This document shows, one piece after another, positions 34,560 to 45,181 of a stretch of DNA of 64,000 nt. The notes under the pieces are model-generated. The model worked only from the letters and a program-made list of their open reading frames with translations, was not told the DNA's origin and did no database searches. The position numbers were made by a program, and so were the translations under genes. Within the stretch, counting starts at the first letter, position 1. Each line of letters begins with the position of its first letter. The DNA comes from Isoetes taiwanensis (Eukaryota; Streptophyta; Lycopodiopsida; Isoetales; Isoetaceae), in the NCBI GenBank assembly GCA_021234155.1, contig JAJEKV010000060.1, positions 6,596,323-6,660,322 of the forward strand, given 5' to 3'.

Positions 34560-35095
34560 GCAGTATTTCTTCTATCTTTGGGGTGAGTCTTGGTAGCACT
34601 TCATCATGGACATCCATCTTGAATGCGGTGTACCCTTGAGAAATTTCGAGGGTTTGCTAAGGTAAGACTTGTACAATGAATCATCAAGAAGCAAAGTCTT
34701 ACCCGAGAATCTTGGGTATGACTCATATATTTTCCCAAGTGGCTTCATCATGGTGGACGGCCCGGGTTTGTTAGGGTGGTGAAAACCGGTGCGCACACAT
34801 TTTTCCCTGTCCCCATACAAATTCAAATCTGTCCCTCAAATCGGACATAGTACTTGCGGCACTTCTTCCACATTGAGAGTTGCATTGATGACCATATACC
34901 AACACAACACTTACGTAACAAAGTCTTCAAGAAGAACACCATGCTTGGTCGAATATCACTTTCTTTTACGCTAGTGTATGTCATTGTCAATCCTTGCTTC
35001 CAAAGCGTATGTGTTCATTTGCACCAAATGTTTTTACCAACACACCATTTAAATCCAAGACAATGAGTTTATCTTTGGCTGGCAAATCAATATTT
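34560..35095 (-). pseudogene. FCP1/NIF-type phosphatase gene fragment
   Basis: On the minus strand from 35095 down: LPAKDKLIVLDLNGVLVKTF matches the start of FCP1-homology (NLI-interacting-factor-like) phosphatase domains of plants. Next come CVGIWSSM (as in VGIWSSA), KCVRTGF, MKPLGKIYESYPRFS, and TLLLDDSLYKSYLSKP (as in LLIDDSPYKALLNP). The order and spacing fit one domain of about 170 residues. The acidic motif reads DLN instead of DxD, and frames change at least twice. It is a dead or captured gene piece beside the RING-gene fragment. Confidence 0.65.
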
Positions 35096-35479
35096 AGTAA
35101 TGCGTTGGAACATCACGAATACCTACACAACAGGAATTACTACATGAATAAATAGATGAAGATGAAAATGAAAAATGGGTTGAATGTGGAAACCTTTCTG
35201 TATCAACAGCAGGATTTCTTGACCTAACAGAATGAACTGGTAATCCTACAATGAATGCAACAAAAAGAAAATCAATAATATTCAATGTTTTAATCAACAC
35301 TAAGTTGTGGCCTTGCCCAACAATGCCCATACCCCCTTTCCAGGGTTATTAATGGCAGCAATCACTTGTTGAAGATCAGGCTCACCTGAAACTTGAGGGC
35401 CTGATTCTGCATTTTCTTCAGAACACACCCGATATGTGTGGTGTCATGATTGAGACTGCTTCTGCATCTTTTTGCATAG

Positions 35480-36802
35480 CTACTTCTTGTTCTCTTTCTT
35501 GTAGCTTTGAACAACTACTTTGCTATCCTCTAGCTTACCCCTCTTTGTTCTTACGCCCTTTCCTTTACGCAAATATTCAGCCAAGTTGCCCTCATCCGAT
35601 GGAATTACTCCCTCGACTTCCTTAGGTGCTTGATTGTTGTGTACAATCGGTCTGTTGTTTTTCCACAACCGGTCTTTGTGTTTACACTTCTTCTTCTGAC
35701 TTCTTGGGCGGCTTCTTGGACTGGTGGTGGTGGTTCTGCTGTTGCAATCAAATCAGTCACAATTGATTGTACTCCTATAGGACTTTGCAGGTGTTGTGCA
35801 TCTTCAAATGGCACCATTGTCCTTCTTTGAACCCTCAACGGTGAGACCTCACTTGCAGGACGGATTAACACATCCTTTTTTGGTGTACTATTTGAAGCAC
35901 CTGCAACATGGCCAAAACCTAGCTTCGTCAAATACACCCCTCGGCACCTTTCGGGCAACCATGAATACATTGTCCTCCTCTCAACAATGAACAACAAGCT
36001 ATATGATACTCATGTTGGCAATTCAGTGCTAAACTTAACCTGTAAGCTTTAGTGAATTCCAGACCACATGCCGAACATGTATAAAATGAATCTTCCACTA
36101 GCAACTTATCTCGTATAATAGTAGAGATGCTAAATGTTGCAGGAGTATCCATTTTCAGCTTCCACAAATTGTTTATGTAGAAATCACGAAGTCTACGTTC
36201 TTCTTCGAGAACTTTTAACTCCTCCTCAAGTTTGAGTTTACGTTTGACCTGCTCATTAACAGATGTAGGGTTCATTGCTTTTTGTACCTTGTTCCTGTGC
36301 CAAGTTTCCATCTGGACAGTCTGCTCCAAATCTTTAATTTACGCCTCCAACTCACATGTTGGATTAAGCTTGAACTCCTCTGTTTTGTAGCCAAATCATT
36401 TGTGGCTTTGTCTTAAAGCTGTTTTCGACCTCTTCCAACATCATTTTACGTAATTGAGGCCTTCTCATTGCCTTTCAGCTCACTTCCCTCTTTGCTTCCA
36501 GATTCTTTGTGATAAGTAAAACTGATTTTCCAATCTCATCTTGCATTCTCTAAGGTTTTATGTTTTCATCACATGCACTGACCTCATTTGATCCAGCTGC
36601 CACCTTTGGCTTTGCCTTCATTTCAGTTTTCCTAACATGTGCTACAACATCTGCCTTTGTTTTTACTTGTCTATTGTTGTGGTATCTTTGACATTGCACA
36701 GCAAATGCAGCCCAGTTTACTTTGTGTTCCTCAGGTGCAAGTATTGATCTAGTGCAATTTTCAAACGCAAAAGCAAGGGCCAGTTGCTTTCTTACTTCTT
36801 TC
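35480..36802 (-). pseudogene. RING/coiled-coil protein gene fragment, paralogue of the gene at 62.0 kb
   Basis: From 36802 down: EVRKQLALAFAFENC then HKVNWAAFAVQCQRY, matching EVRKQFALAFAWENC…INWAAYGAQ of the intact gene. Next is a charged coiled coil (LKLEEELKVLEEERRLRDFY), then a RING-like finger CSACGLEF…LNCQHEYHIACC…GGQCIHGC, and in another frame LTKLGFGHVAGASN and LRKGKGVRTKRG. The N-terminal part is missing because a LINE 3' end has inserted at ~36803. Several frameshifts indicate a pseudogene. Confidence 0.7.
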
Positions 36803-37577
36803 TTTGGCCAGAATTGCTAATGCTATTCCATTGCAATTGTCTTCTCAAGTCAATCGTGTTTGGAAGTCGCATAGTGGACTTGATGCATCTCAGTTTGTAG
36901 CATCGGCTTATTGGGCTTCTAGCGCTTCAGGATACGTTGCCGCCTTCGGATAAGTGGTCGCTTAAGCTTCCAGGGAGTAAGTGGCCCGCCATGTGGAAGT
37001 GGGCATGGAATACATTGCCTCCTCCTAAAATCCGTACCCTTTTGTGGCAGATCTTGCACCGTAGCCTCAGGGTGAATGTCCAAGTCCACAGGTTCAAGCC
37101 TCAGGTGGCGGAAACATGCCCTTTATGTGGGAGGCGTCGAGAGACCATTGAGCACTGCTTTGTCCTATGCACAGAGGTAGGGGCAGCTTGGTCCTGGGTG
37201 AAAGCCCTCTTTGGGTCTTCACTGTGCAGTCAGAAGATTCTCTTGGGAGTCTTTCCTAGCAGTTGGCCAGTGGCCAAGCAGCAGGCATTCCGTTTATGCA
37301 GAGCTTGGCTTCTGTGGTTGATTTGGAAAAGACGGAGAGCGAAGGTCTTTCAGAATGCAGTGCTTAGCCCTTTTCGGTTGGTTCCGATCTTGAGGCATAA
37401 GTTGTGGCAGGCTTACCAAGTCTCAAGCTTGTCTGGCATAGTTAAGCGGGAAATTTGGTCGACATTCCTACAGGTTGTGAATCATGATGGGCACTTCATT
37501 TCTTAGCACCACACTTATCATTGTACTTGATCGCATTCTAGTGGTTTAATATATTCCTATATTCTTCAAAAAAAAAA
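36803..37577 (+). mobile_element. 5'-truncated LINE with zf-RVT domain and poly(A)
   Basis: The frame 36937-37506 encodes a reverse-transcriptase zinc-binding (zf-RVT) C-terminus: WKWAWNTLPPPKIRTLLWQI then CPLCGRRRETIEHCFVLC then AWLLWLIWKRRRAKVF. It ends in a short 3' UTR and an A-run (CTTCAAAAAAAAAAATTAAAG, ~37566-37577). It is a different LINE family from the minus-strand copies at 12-19 kb. It interrupts the RING-gene fragment to its left. Confidence 0.8.
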
Positions 37578-38274
37578 ATTAAAGATAACTCATTAAATAT
37601 GATGTGGCATGCTACATGGATAGGTATAGGTGACCCTATTGATCTTGAAATTAAGAAACAAGTGAAGACTCAAATGGTGGTGGTATATTACAAAATTGAA
37701 ATTTCTGTCGTGAGTTACATGGGTTTAAACGACGGAGGTCATATGGGCTAGTTTTGGTCCATGGATCAGGACTGGTCCCAGAGATAGGTTTAGTGATCCG
37801 GAATAGAATAGAATAGAATAGGATAGAAATATAATATAGTAGAACAGAAAACCTAAACTCTTGAGCATAGTGTTTAATATAAGGTGAAATTGGTGTGAAA
37901 AAGTAGCGATTTTACACCCATATATCACGAGCATGTGTTATTTTAGGTGGTTTAACCCTGACCAGGAACCTAGGGGCATGTTTGAATGACTGTCGATGCT
38001 TCTAGAGAGTTCCATTTGCTCCCGTAAAGGTAATTTTCTTTTTAAATTCTAAAATTATTATTCAACCATTGAGAGCCAATTTTACCATAACTTTTATTAT
38101 AGAGCTTGCAAGTAGCCAAGCAATAAAAAGATGTGAAGGATAGTGGGGTACAACTTTTGGCGAAGCGTTTAAGCACTTTAAGTGCTGAAACTCGCGGACG
38201 TCGAAGCCCGTCACGCCCTTCTCCCTCCTTTTCCCCTGGGCGCGAAAACTCAGATCAGTGTTTCACTGTTGACG
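37578..38274. other. Intergenic with GAATA microsatellite
   Basis: (GAATA)4 at ~37801-37822. The 5' flank of the short RING-family fragment at 38275 lies at the right. No other gene. Confidence 0.5.
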
Positions 38275-38418
38275 ATGGAGGCATGGAGCGCGGATGATTT
38301 TCACACCATCAGAGGTCTGTGCAATTCGGGGGTGAAGCCCCACGAGGAAGAAGCTTGGTTGGAAAATAATGTCACGGATCGAGATTGGGATTCTGCCGAA
38401 GGCCAAATTGTTCCCTAA
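38275..38418 (+). pseudogene. N-terminal fragment of the RING/coiled-coil gene family
   Basis: MEAWSADDFHTIRGL…WLENNVTDRDW matches the start of the intact protein at 62022 (AVTADDFERIHGL…WLANNVTQEQW), including the ATG position. The frame ends at a TAA after 47 residues and no further homology follows. It is in the opposite orientation to the C-terminal fragment at 35.5-36.8 kb. Confidence 0.65.
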
Positions 38419-38687
38419 AAAACTCCCATGGCGCCAGATGACCCTCCCAATACCAGTCACGGATGGATGTTACCCCTGCAGCAATCTATCGGCGCTGAGT
38501 ACCTGGGTGTAGGGAAGAGACCAAGGGAGATGCAGAATCCAAGGGTACCCAGAGAAAGGGCGATGAGGCTACTATACACCTGCTAGGGTCCAATGAAAAG
38601 AGAACCTTGACTTGTCTTTAATTTAACCCACAAAACTACTAATTTTGAATATGACGGTTCTAAAAGTTAAAAAACATAAAATAAAAT

Positions 38688-38911
38688 AAAAATCTTCTTT
38701 GTCGTTTTCCTTCTTCAGTCTTTTCTAGTTTCCTCTTCTTCAGACAAGAGTATTCTTCAGCATAGAATAGAAGGTTTAGGGGATGTGTAACCAAGTGGAA
38801 GAAGGTTATACTTTCCCAAACCTTGTATTCTATGCTGAAGAATACTCTCGTCTGTAGAAGAGGAAACTAGAAAAGACTGAAGAAGAAAAACAATGGCAAT
38901 GAAGATTTTTA
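38688..38911. repeat. Long inverted repeat (hairpin) with ~90-nt arms and 40-nt loop
   Basis: The segment CTTCTTCAGTCTTTTCTAG… to …AGAAGGTTT (38710-38777) is complementary to 38818-38885 with only three mismatches in 68 bases. Weaker pairing continues outward to about 38688 and 38911. The loop is 38778-38817. No target duplication or coding potential was found. It may be a fold-back MITE or a small-RNA hairpin precursor. Confidence 0.8.
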
Positions 38912-41900
38912 GAAGCCTTTCTCAAACGAATAACTTTTTCTAAGATTTCTATGGCTATCGAACTAATAAGATCTTAGGTTTCTGGTCAACTTCCTCTACT
39001 TCAGCTTAGCTACATACTTTGATGCCCAGGTGTGAGCTATGTAGACTTGCAACCAGTACTGGAGCTTCTTCTATACTTGGTTGTAATTGTTTGTGCCATT
39101 AGGTTAGTCACCTAGTTACTATAATTTGTTTTTTCTTCTCTGGAGTTGACTTCATATTTCATAGACAGGCAATCTTGCAGAATAAGATGCAGCTTTTGCA
39201 GCACTTGTTGAATCTATTCTATATCATTTAAAGTACCTTCCAATGCTACAAAACGTACCATATATCCCAAAACTGATGTATGAAATATGGCGATCCCACA
39301 AGCGTATAAGTGAACGCTCTGAGATTGCTGAGATGAAAATTTGAACATTCATTTAAGTATGTATAGATATTTGACAAGCTCAAGGCTGAATCATGAGCGT
39401 GCTTTGGTCTGGGAAATGCTTCTTATTTGCTGAGCTTTCCCAACTAAATTCTGGTAATGCTTGATATGTAGTTTGCAATGTTTTGGACCAACATGTTAAA
39501 CTTATCCGCACTGTAGGAATATGTAATTTTTGCTGCAAGTCATCATATAATAGATTAGTGCTTATGTAGCATTTACCTAAACCTGATTGTCCTAAACCTG
39601 ATTGTCACGCACTGGTACCAAATCTTAATAGAAAGGTAATGAGCCAATCTAACAATATTGTTTTATGGCATGAGCTTCAGTTGCTATTATGCGTGCCCAC
39701 TCTGAGAGAGGTTACAAAATATCTAATGGTCTAGAATAAAAGTTACAAAATCAATGCCCAAGATGTTGCACAAACTATCTTCTTACTTTGGCTTTAGTAT
39801 ATCTATTGTTTAAATTTGGTTTTTCCGGCAAGTGGGAAATTTTTTAGATTAGACTTTTTTTCTAGGTTAATTTCTTAAGGTTGTGGGTTTTTTTCTACCG
39901 GTAAAAATTTCTGATTCTTCAAAAATCGGCCATGTCCACTGAGTATGATTTCAAAATGCAAAATTTGAGGGCCGTGCATGCTGGTTGTATTTGATGCGAG
40001 ACGCGTGGAATGCATAAAAAATATTTCGCTTGATTGCAAATTTGATATGGCAAGGATCGGCAAGGAGAACGAACTCAGGCTTTTGGATTCTTTTGTGGTA
40101 GAACAAGTTGGCTCGCTCCCGGACTGCCATTTTAGTTATCCAATGTGTAGTTTTGTATTCAATTAGGGTTCGCTCCTGGGCTGCAATGATCGCTTGAGCT
40201 TGGTGGAATTGTTGTAGTATATTGCTGGCAAGCAAACACGTAAGAGATCTGATTACTTCCATTGGCACTCCTAAGCAAGCATTTCTTTCTCAAAATAACC
40301 GATGTCTATGCTTTCTTATAGGTTTTGGAGGTTTGTTTGTGGACGAAAGTTTCCAGTCTGGGAGCCCCGTTAATGGCAGAGATACGTGGCTTGCCAAAAA
40401 TCTGAGATACTTGAGAACAGGTTTGTTTCTTTCTGTTGCAATAAAGCATTTGCAATGTGTTTCTTCTCTGTTATTCTTTTGTTGCCTCTTGGATAATGAT
40501 TATTATGCATTTAATAAAGCCAGACATAGAAGCATGTCTTTGCACATGCAGAACAAGACTGGAAAAGCTTACACGGTATGAATCTTGGCTCTCTTAAAAT
40601 TTCCTTCTTTTCTATTGTTCTTTTAGCAAACTATTGCTGCTCGGAAAAATAGATATATCTTTTGCTGCCTTTTCAAGGTGGTTTAATATGCTTTAATATC
40701 CAGCTATGGTTAGGTTTGCACTCTGACAATGATTAGCTATTGCAACCACATTTTGATAAGTGCATCCTTAGGTCTGGGGCATCAATGTTATTCAGACTCT
40801 TAGGAATCAAGATACATGTGCAGTCTAATTTCACCATGGCATACTCCTATATGCATACGTCCTTTTTAGACATACTTTTCAATTGCTAGGCATGGACGCA
40901 GAATCGTACGCGCACCGTATATTTAAGTCTAGCTGATTCCTTACAGTTCAATAGATTTGGTGTCTGTTTTTATGAAGTTTAATCTTAGCTTGCTATTTCT
41001 GCAATCTCAACTTGCTCTTCCGCTTTGACATGTTACAGAAAATAGGTATGTATAAACTTCCTCTATAGTCTGATAGGGCTACATAAGTTTTACATGTGAC
41101 TGCATAATGTGTTTATTTGGGACAGTTGTCATATTGCTCCCACACAAGGCTTCACATTTGCAGGTGGATTGATTACCTAGATTGTGGCTTCTAGAAATAA
41201 TTATGCCACCAGCAAACTTTACGAAGGATATGTTGCCAATATCTGATAGGTTACAACGAGTAGATCTGCATATAAGTGCACTCATGCTGATGTGCAAATA
41301 TCTTTGGAGAGATGAAGGTACATAATTCATCTGAAATTGCAAGGTGAATTATTAGTGTGAGTTCTGGCCGATACTTTTGCATTTCTTTGCAGGAAAGAGT
41401 AGCATGTGAATAGAGCTATTTGTAATGGAACTTAAAAGCTTTTAATATTTGTTATTTAGGACCGTTTGCATTTCATATGTAGTCTTCTTAAAGTATGTCA
41501 TGGAACCTCTAGAAATAACATTATTCTGATCACTATCTAGCTTTGATACTTCAAATTTGATAGGAAGTGAATACTATTCTCTAGCTTACAGGTTACAGGG
41601 ACAGAGCTCCTTGAGTACATTGAAGATGAGGCACCCATCTTATTTGCATGTGCAGTTGTTCTAAAAAGCAAACTCCTGTCTCTATGCTGAATAAATGATA
41701 ATGACCTTCATTTCTTGGTATGAGATGAATTATCTCATACCAACATATAAAGCATGAATTCATTAATTAGAGAAATTTGGAATTCTCGTTTAGCATGAAA
41801 TAGGTTAGCGGGTAGCCATATAGTGCAAAAACTACTACCAATTGAGTAAAAGTTGGCGTTTTTTTGCACAAATTCTGCAAAGGCTTCGGTCTTATTCGGA

Positions 41901-42300
41901 AATATAGTTTTTACTGCTTATGCAAAGGTTCACCGCGAGTATAACGTAGTAGGAGGGAGTGTTAAAACTTCTCGCAAGAAGCGCGAACGCGATGTTTCGC
42001 AGCTGAAAGGAGACAAAATAATGTGCCTTTTATTAAAACCATATGAGAGCATTGTGTTAAAAGAAGGTACCGAGGAGCAAGGATATCACACAAAATTCAG
42101 TATTTAAAGCCATATAATTGCTACAGAGGATCGCGATCGCGATTATTTTTAGCATTAAACATATGGTAAAAGATATGGGTAAAGACAAAACCAAAGTTCC
42201 CGAAACAAAAATTTCCATTGAAGGAAGTAATATACAACATAATTACTGATTGAAGGAGATAATTATTCGATTGTGTTTCGGATACTTCATCGTATCACAC
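38912..42300. other. Intergenic, no gene seen
   Basis: AT-rich, with a 16-bp tandem duplication CCTAAACCTGATTGT near 39577-39606. A GATCGCGATCGCGAT palindrome lies at 42129-42143. No recognisable gene. Confidence 0.5.
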
Positions 42301-42305
42301 CCATT

Positions 42306-42893
42306 TCATTGGCCATCGCGATTGACATGCTCTCTACCCAATTCCATAGCTTGTGTTGTGTCCATCTCTGAATAACCTGTGATCTCTGGAACTACAACAC
42401 CCATGGCCTTTGCGATGCGCTGCAGATGTGAATCAGGCTCCCATTCTTCACTGTCCATTGCACTGCTCCCGCCTATAAGTTCGTTTTGCAGTAGCTCCGA
42501 TGCAGTAGCATTCTGCTGTGGATGAGAGATCTTCTGCTTCTTGCTGTGTACCTGATGCTCCTGTGACCCAAGAACCTCATCTTGGTCAATCTCCATGTCT
42601 TCTTTGGTGCTGCTTCCATGTGTTCTCATGCGTATTCAAGCGATGTTCTTTGTCAAGAAAGGCATGTACCCATCAAGCTTCTCATTAAGTGCACTCAATT
42701 TTTGAAAAGTGGGCTCTAGGGCTTCTATACCTTTTTCCGTCTCTTCAAGCAAGCGCTTTGTTTCTTGCATTCTCTCTTCGTAGGACTTAGCATCGAGGTT
42801 TTCCAAAATGGAATCCAACTTTAATAGATCTGTGTTTTGGGTGATACTGATGTCGGGTTGAGCTGGATCAGGCTCAACCCTCTCTGCTTTCGG
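42306..42893 (-). pseudogene. 3' part of the methyltransferase-like gene split by copy B
   Basis: Reading from 42893 down, PKAERVEPDPAQPDIS continues in frame from the codon triplet EEE at 56231-56223 once copy B and one target duplication are disregarded. It encodes a coiled-coil region (SYEERMQETKRLLEETEKG). A TGA at about 42636 interrupts the frame, but coding-like sequence continues in the same frame to 42306 (MEIDQDEV… VVVPEITGYSEMD), so the stop is either the true end or a nonsense mutation. Confidence 0.65.
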
Positions 42894-42898
42894 CTCTT
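42894..42898 (+). other. Target site duplication of copy B, left (CTCTT)
   Basis: CTCTT immediately before the LTR start; the same five bases follow the 3' LTR at 56223-56227. Five-base duplications are normal for Ty3/Gypsy integrases. Confidence 0.9.
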
Positions 42899-44537
42899 TG
42901 TGACGTTCCAGCATAGTATCGCCCGGGGCGTATCTTGTCTTTGCCCATCGCAGCGTACCGCCACTCCGGTGGCGTATGCGCTAGCGTGTAGCCAGGTGTA
43001 GGGGGCAACTTGCCAGAAATATGTGCAACTATTAATGTGCACACACATTAATGGGGCACACATTTACAAGTGGACACTTCATGCCAAGTGGGCCACACCC
43101 ATAGGTGCAATTAATGTGCACATTTTCCAATGTACACATTAATGTGGGCACACATTTCCATGTGTGCACATTTGGCCACCTAGCCCTTAAAGGCAAGTGG
43201 GCCCATTTCCAATTATCCCACATGCCAAAGGGGATAATTGGAAACCCTAGCCAACCCCTTGTCTATATAGGGTAGGAAACCCTAACTAGCCCATTTTTCG
43301 ATTTTAGGGCTTTAGAACTCTGTTTTGGCTGCCTCAGCGACCAAAACCGCATCCTGCTGCACGGGAGAATTGCATCCTTAGTTTCCCTTGATTCGGCGGC
43401 CTGGATGGGATGGTCGAGCTCGGTCGAGGAGCCCCTCAAGGATCAGGTATTTGGCCAATTAGATAGTCTAAACCCTATTTTAGTCATTGAATCAGTAGGT
43501 TTAGCCTATTAGATTGCCCATAGCAGCCCTCTAGATCTCTAGATAGCAGATCCTAACTAAAGAACCTAACTCTATGTTGTAGATTAGATCTAGTTCTTTA
43601 GTTCTCTGTGAAGTATATGGATGATGCATCTCTATGAACTCCTTGTATTGGGAAGGGGGTAGAGACCTAAAGCTTTGTAGTTGATGCTCCTAGAGTAGCC
43701 TCTCTAGCCTGCTTGTAGATTAGGCCTGTGGCGCAAGAGCCACACCGGGATGTGGGTGAAGGGGCCGACCGGGCCGAGAAGGAGGTTCATGTCTCGACTC
43801 TTGAGCGGTTCCTCGGTGTGTAAGGCCTACAGGGAACCATTGTGGCTAGGTCCAATGGCTTGCCCGCTGCGTGAGGGCAAGGCATGGGCTCGACACCCCG
43901 AGGTGGTGTTCACCTTCCGGTGGGTTCGGTCGAATCAGGCAAAGTGGCCCTCTAGTCACCTTGAGTCAAAGCATGTAGATCTCTCGGAGGGAGTGATCCC
44001 TACCCCCCATCGGGCGGGAAGATGAGCCCGGGGAGTAGCCCTCTTGGCTATGCATCATCCTGGCTACGGTCAGTCCCGACACTTTTCGCACCACTCGCAA
44101 AGTGTGCACCCGGAGGGGCGGATGGAGTGGACAACCTAAGCCATGTTCATATGCCAGCCAAATCCATTGCCATGAATTGCATGCGCAATGAACTCACGGA
44201 GACCCAAGCCGTCGGGTCATCCCTTGAGTGCGAGCCTTGGGTAGGATTCCCTATGTGCGCTGTCCGATCTTTGTCGATGCAGATATGTGGAGGACCATCC
44301 TTCGTGATGGTCATATGATGTTGATGTATGTGCTCTTGACATGTATGTTTACGCTTCGCAGCTAGGTAGGCCCCGAGGAAGGCGGGGTGCAATGACCCTT
44401 CCACTCTTCCCAATTGGAACCCGCCACGCGGTTGCGGTGTCATGTGGAGGGCCCTGTATTAGCATGGAGCTGGTATGGGGGATGAACTCCTGTTTGTATC
44501 ACGGTGAGTGCACCAGATATACAGTAGGGGGCGTCCG
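42899..44537 (+). repeat. 5' LTR of copy B
   Basis: Starts TGTGACGTTCCAGCA and ends GGGGGCGTCCG, immediately before the PBS; the expected terminal CA is altered here. Near 43020-43200 it holds an array of ATTAATGTG/GCACACATT motifs. The promoter TATA box (TATATAG, 43264-43270) is followed by an R-like leader (AACCCTAACTAGCCC). Confidence 0.93.
43264..43270 (+). promoter_or_regulatory. LTR promoter TATA box
   Basis: CTTGTCTATATAGGG lies in the first quarter of the LTR, with the same text in the 3' LTR (TATATAG at 54941-54947). It would start the genomic RNA. Confidence 0.6.
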
Positions 44538-44549
44538 TGGTATCAGAGC
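44538..44549 (+). other. Primer binding site for initiator Met-tRNA
   Basis: TGGTATCAGAGC directly after the 5' LTR is the sequence complementary to the 3' end of plant initiator methionine tRNA, the usual primer of plant Ty3/Gypsy elements. Confidence 0.9.
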
Positions 44550-44739
44550 AATGTTCTTGGAGACCAAGAGCAAAGCACTGACCATGCTCCCAGTAGTACT
44601 AACTTGATAGGATTCTCAGACCTCGAAGAATGGAAAATTTTTTCTCATTTTTGTAGTTTATGCTAAGCTAGTAACAGTTAAAATGAATAGAAACGTAAAA
44701 AGACTAAAATTGATGAGCCAACATCCAAAAAGTAGGGTG

Positions 44740-44805
44740 GTCTCACACGTCGCGCCAGGACAGATTTCTACATTCTAGAAATCGGGTGGTATAGCGATGT
44801 GAGAC
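44740..44805 (+). repeat. Palindrome P1 upstream of the H3 gene
   Basis: First of four copies of a ~67-bp imperfect palindrome with left arm GTCTCACACGTCGCGCC, a centre near TTCTA…TAGAA, and right arm ending GTGAGAC. The right arm of this copy is partly degenerate (GGGTGGTATAGCGATG). Confidence 0.8.
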
Positions 44806-44925
44806 ATTCAGCTTTGACACCAAAAAGTTGTAAATTACAGTAAAATACCTTGATAATTCTAATTTTAAGCTAAGAATTAGTAGATTTAGCATGATACATG
44901 TTAATTTAATAGTGGGCCCCACCAT

Positions 44926-44992
44926 GTCTCACACGTCGCGCCAGGACAGGTTTCTAGATTCTAGAAATCGGGCTGGGCGCAACGTGTGAGAC
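44926..44992 (+). repeat. Palindrome P2 upstream of the H3 gene
   Basis: GTCTCACACGTCGCGCC at the left and GGGCGCAACGTGTGAGAC at the right form the arms; inside, TTTCTAGATTCTAGAAA is itself nearly palindromic. It lies about 75-140 bases before the H3 TATA box. Confidence 0.85.
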
Positions 44993-45067
44993 CTTGCTTA
45001 ATTAGGTGTTTTAGATGCCTTAGACAACCCAAAAAGGTAGTTTAAAAGTTGACCTAAAATTTGGCCC

Positions 45068-45076
45068 TATAAATAG
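45068..45076 (+). promoter_or_regulatory. TATA box of the H3-like gene in copy B
   Basis: CCCTATAAATAGAACC is a strong plant TATA context, 111 bases before the MARTK start codon. It lies inside the element, about 530 bases after the PBS, so the H3 gene may have a separate promoter. Confidence 0.6.
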
Positions 45077-45181
45077 AACCAGACCCCTCCCATTTTTCCT
45101 GTTCTTCCCTAGAACTTCACTGCATTATTTGTCAAAGGCGATCTTCCGGGCGCTTAGCTCCGATCGACAAACCGTAAGATG

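Noticed and set aside
43032-43223. Identical 63-codon frames in both LTRs of copy B (also 54707-54898)
   Set aside because: They lie on the minus strand of the LTR in an ATTAATGTG repeat region. Identity reflects LTR identity and not a protein under selection.
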